Below are positions 62,246 to 64,000 of a DNA stretch of 64,000 nucleotides, one piece after another. The stretch is taken from NCBI RefSeq assembly GCF_036632915.2, contig NZ_CP155552.1:1860001-1924000 (forward strand), in the 5' to 3' direction. The stretch comes from Faecalibacterium taiwanense (GTDB taxonomy: Bacteria; Bacillota; Clostridia; Oscillospirales; Ruminococcaceae). Position 1 is the stretch's first letter; the number at the start of each line of letters is the position of its first letter. A program made the translations under genes and the position numbers. A model generated the notes under the pieces. It was not told the origin of the DNA. It saw nothing but the letters and a program-made list of their open reading frames with translations, and ran no database searches.

Positions 62246-64000
62246 TCAGTCTGTATCCTGATTACCTGTATCCGCAGGAATGACAGCCTGCTCCGGTGCC
62301 GCAGTCTCCGCAGGTGCAGCCGCTGCAGGAGCTGCTGCATGGGAGTAGTTGCAGGTACCAGGCAGATCATCGGCGCGGTAGTAGCCCACGGCGGTGCTGG
62401 GGCAGGAGCCGCCTGCCAGCAGGCCGCTCTGGGTGCAGTAGCGGCGCTCCACCACACCGGCAGAGGTCGGGAATGCCTTATACGGCAGGTTTGCCTGCAC
62501 CTGTTCCATCAGGGCCTTCCACGCCATAACACAGGTACGGGTCTTGGCCTGCTGCTTACCCAGCGTCTTGGTCATATCATAGGGTGCATCGTAGCCCCAC
62601 CACACGGCGGTAACGTAGTACGGCGTGCCGCCCACGAACCACAGATCCTTTTCGTCGCTGGCGGTACCGGTCTTGCCAAAGGCTTCCATGCCGTTGGAGT
62701 TGGGGTAGCGGCCGCCGGCGGTGCCCACGCTGGAGTACAGAACGTTCTTCAGCAGGCGGTTCATCACATAAGCGGTATCCGGGGTCAGGGCCTGATAGCT
62801 GGTGGAGTTGTTCTCCAGATAGATATTGCCGTCACGGTCCAGCACGCGGGTATACAGGTGCGGGGTGGTGTACTGGCCATCGTAGAAGATCTGGAACGCA
62901 GCTGCCAGCGCCGTGGGCGTAACGCCATGAGTCTGACTGCCCATAACCATCTGCGCCAGACCCACATCGTTTACCGGGTCCAGCGTGTTCAGCTGCAGGG
63001 TGTTGTACACAAAATTGAAGATGTTGCTTGCGCCCACCAGATCACCCACACGCACCGCAATGGTGTTCAGCGAGCGGGCCAGACCGTTCCACAGCGGCAC
63101 ATCACTGTTGTCGCCGTAGTTGCCGCCATAGTTACGGGGCCAGCTGCGCCATGCGTTGGGATAAGCGCGCAGCTGCTTGTCGGAAAGGCCCATCAGGCCG
63201 TTCTTGCGGCAGTAATCCTCATCGCGGATCACCATATCCTGCTTCTGATACAAGGGCGAGTTGTTGAGCATGGTGGACCAGTTCACCAGACCATACTCTA
63301 CACCCAGTGCATACGCACCGATAGGCTTGATGGTAGAACCCGTCTGACGAGTGACACTGTAGGCACGGTTCAGCGAGAGGCTCTTGTTCTTTTCGCCCAG
63401 ACCACCCACAATGGCGATCACATTGCCGTCATAGTCCAGCGTGACCATGGCTGCCTGAGTACGCACATTGCGGTAATAGTAAACGGTACCGTCGTCGCCG
63501 GTGCGGGTCTTGGGCGTACCGTCCTCGTTCATCACCTGTACATCGTCGTCCGAGATGGAGGTCACCTCTTCCTCATGCCAGCCGGCCGGGAAGTAGGCAT
63601 CATCCGTGTTGAGCATCAGGTTTTCCATGGCGGACTGCGCCTTGGTGTTCACAGTCGACTCAACGGTAAAGCCGCCGGTGTACAGCAGCTTCTGTGCCTC
63701 GGATTCCGAAATGTTTTCCTTGTCCATAATGTCCTGCACCAGCTCGGTGAACAGTGCATCGGTAAAGTAAGAGGTAACGGAAGAATTCTTCTTGGTATCC
63801 TCTTCCTCGGCCAGTACCAGCGGCTGGGCCGCTGCGTTGCGGTAGTCCTCTTCGCTGATCACGCCCTGCTGCCACATGTTGTACATGAGGAAGTTACGGC
63901 GGTTGATCAGGTTTTCGGGGTTGGTGTAGGGGTTATAGTTGGTGGGGTTTTTGGTGATGGACGCAATGGTCGCACACTCCCACAGGGTCAGCTGGCTGAC
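62246..64000 (-). CDS. Class A penicillin-binding protein (PBP1A type), C-terminal 584 residues
   Basis: The gene is cut by the right edge. The first visible residues (LWECATIASITKNPTNYNPY...NRRNFLMYNMW) are the end of the glycosyltransferase domain. The transpeptidase follows with the Ser nucleophile in TGSTIKPIG (S-x-x-K), the S-x-N motif in LARSLNTIAV, and the KTG motif in FGKTGTASDEKD. A C-terminal 60-residue tail is Ala/Pro-rich (AAAPAAAAPAETAAPEQAV). The enzyme builds and cross-links peptidoglycan outside the membrane. All three penicillin-binding motifs are intact. No gene lies in the gap between it and the ACT operon. Confidence 0.95.
   Translation of the reverse strand, partial: VSQLTLWECATIASITKNPTNYNPYTNPENLINRRNFLMYNMWQQGVISEEDYRNAAAQPLVLAEEEDTKKNSSVTSYFTDALFTELVQDIMDKENISESEAQKLLYTGGFTVESTVNTKAQSAMENLMLNTDDAYFPAGWHEEEVTSISDDDVQVMNEDGTPKTRTGDDGTVYYYRNVRTQAAMVTLDYDGNVIAIVGGLGEKNKSLSLNRAYSVTRQTGSTIKPIGAYALGVEYGLVNWSTMLNNSPLYQKQDMVIRDEDYCRKNGLMGLSDKQLRAYPNAWRSWPRNYGGNYGDNSDVPLWNGLARSLNTIAVRVGDLVGASNIFNFVYNTLQLNTLDPVNDVGLAQMVMGSQTHGVTPTALAAAFQIFYDGQYTTPHLYTRVLDRDGNIYLENNSTSYQALTPDTAYVMNRLLKNVLYSSVGTAGGRYPNSNGMEAFGKTGTASDEKDLWFVGGTPYYVTAVWWGYDAPYDMTKTLGKQQAKTRTCVMAWKALMEQVQANLPYKAFPTSAGVVERRYCTQSGLLAGGSCPSTAVGYYRADDLPGTCNYSHAAAPAAAAPAETAAPEQAVIPADTGNQDTD

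Overview
The window comes from a Faecalibacterium-type gut Firmicute (Ruminococcaceae/Oscillospiraceae). The 16S rRNA on the minus strand reads like Faecalibacterium prausnitzii. Supporting signs are strong AAGGAGG ribosome sites, consensus sigma-A promoters (TTGACA-17-TATAAT), a phenylalanine T-box, a CIRCE element, and two small secreted-protein genes whose leaders closely resemble that of the F. prausnitzii anti-inflammatory protein MAM. The DNA is a mostly core chromosome segment. I saw no prophage, CRISPR array, tRNA gene or intact insertion sequence.

Layout from left to right. (1) 1-2500: the start of a cation:proton antiporter, the rpsF-ssb-rpsR operon, and a secreted transglutaminase-like protein. 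(2) 2700-8680: a LacI regulator, a CUT1 sugar ABC transporter (lipoprotein plus two permeases, no ATPase) and malQ, forming a glucan or maltodextrin uptake and use cluster. (3) 8800-9760: two tandem double-glycine-leader proteins (MAM-like), the most interesting locus here. (4) 9820-13740: a galactokinase-family gene divergent from an AraC regulator, an RlmD-type RNA methyltransferase, and a stub of an Mrr restriction gene. (5) 13750-19340: a TrpX-type ABC uptake operon, a YkgJ-type Cys-cluster protein, a membrane XRE regulator, and a MATE pump whose 3' half has been replaced by the tail of a D-Ala-D-Ala carboxypeptidase. (6) 19580-24870: a complete 16S-23S-5S rRNA operon on the minus strand, with two promoters and both RNase III processing stems visible. 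(7) 24950-28800: pheST under a T-box. (8) 28900-32250: two GtrII-like membrane glucosyltransferases, one frameshifted. (9) 32360-41020: a flavodiiron protein, RmuC, three tandem secreted alpha/beta hydrolases, a decayed GNAT, an HD hydrolase, a hypothetical protein and an intracellular esterase. (10) 41090-47530: htpG under CIRCE, a frameshifted XpaC-like gene, and galK-galT. (11) 47630-54380: YebC, a frameshifted NOL1/NOP2/Sun RNA methyltransferase, a small polar protein, a MITE-like hairpin, MrnC, Obg, L27, L21 and Lgt. (12) 54375-64000: a YmfH/YmfF-type M16 pair, a VanY-type carboxypeptidase, the ACT-hom-thrB-lysC threonine operon, and most of a class A penicillin-binding protein.

Several genes carry one-base length changes in mononucleotide runs (glucosyltransferase, XpaC-like, RNA methyltransferase). 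These may be real decay, phase variation or assembly errors. Others are clearly decayed by larger deletions (GNAT, MATE chimera, Mrr stub). A family of about 135-bp palindromic repeats ending in AACTCCTTC occurs at least twice in full and once as a fragment. All assignments were made by eye from translated motifs, without database searches.
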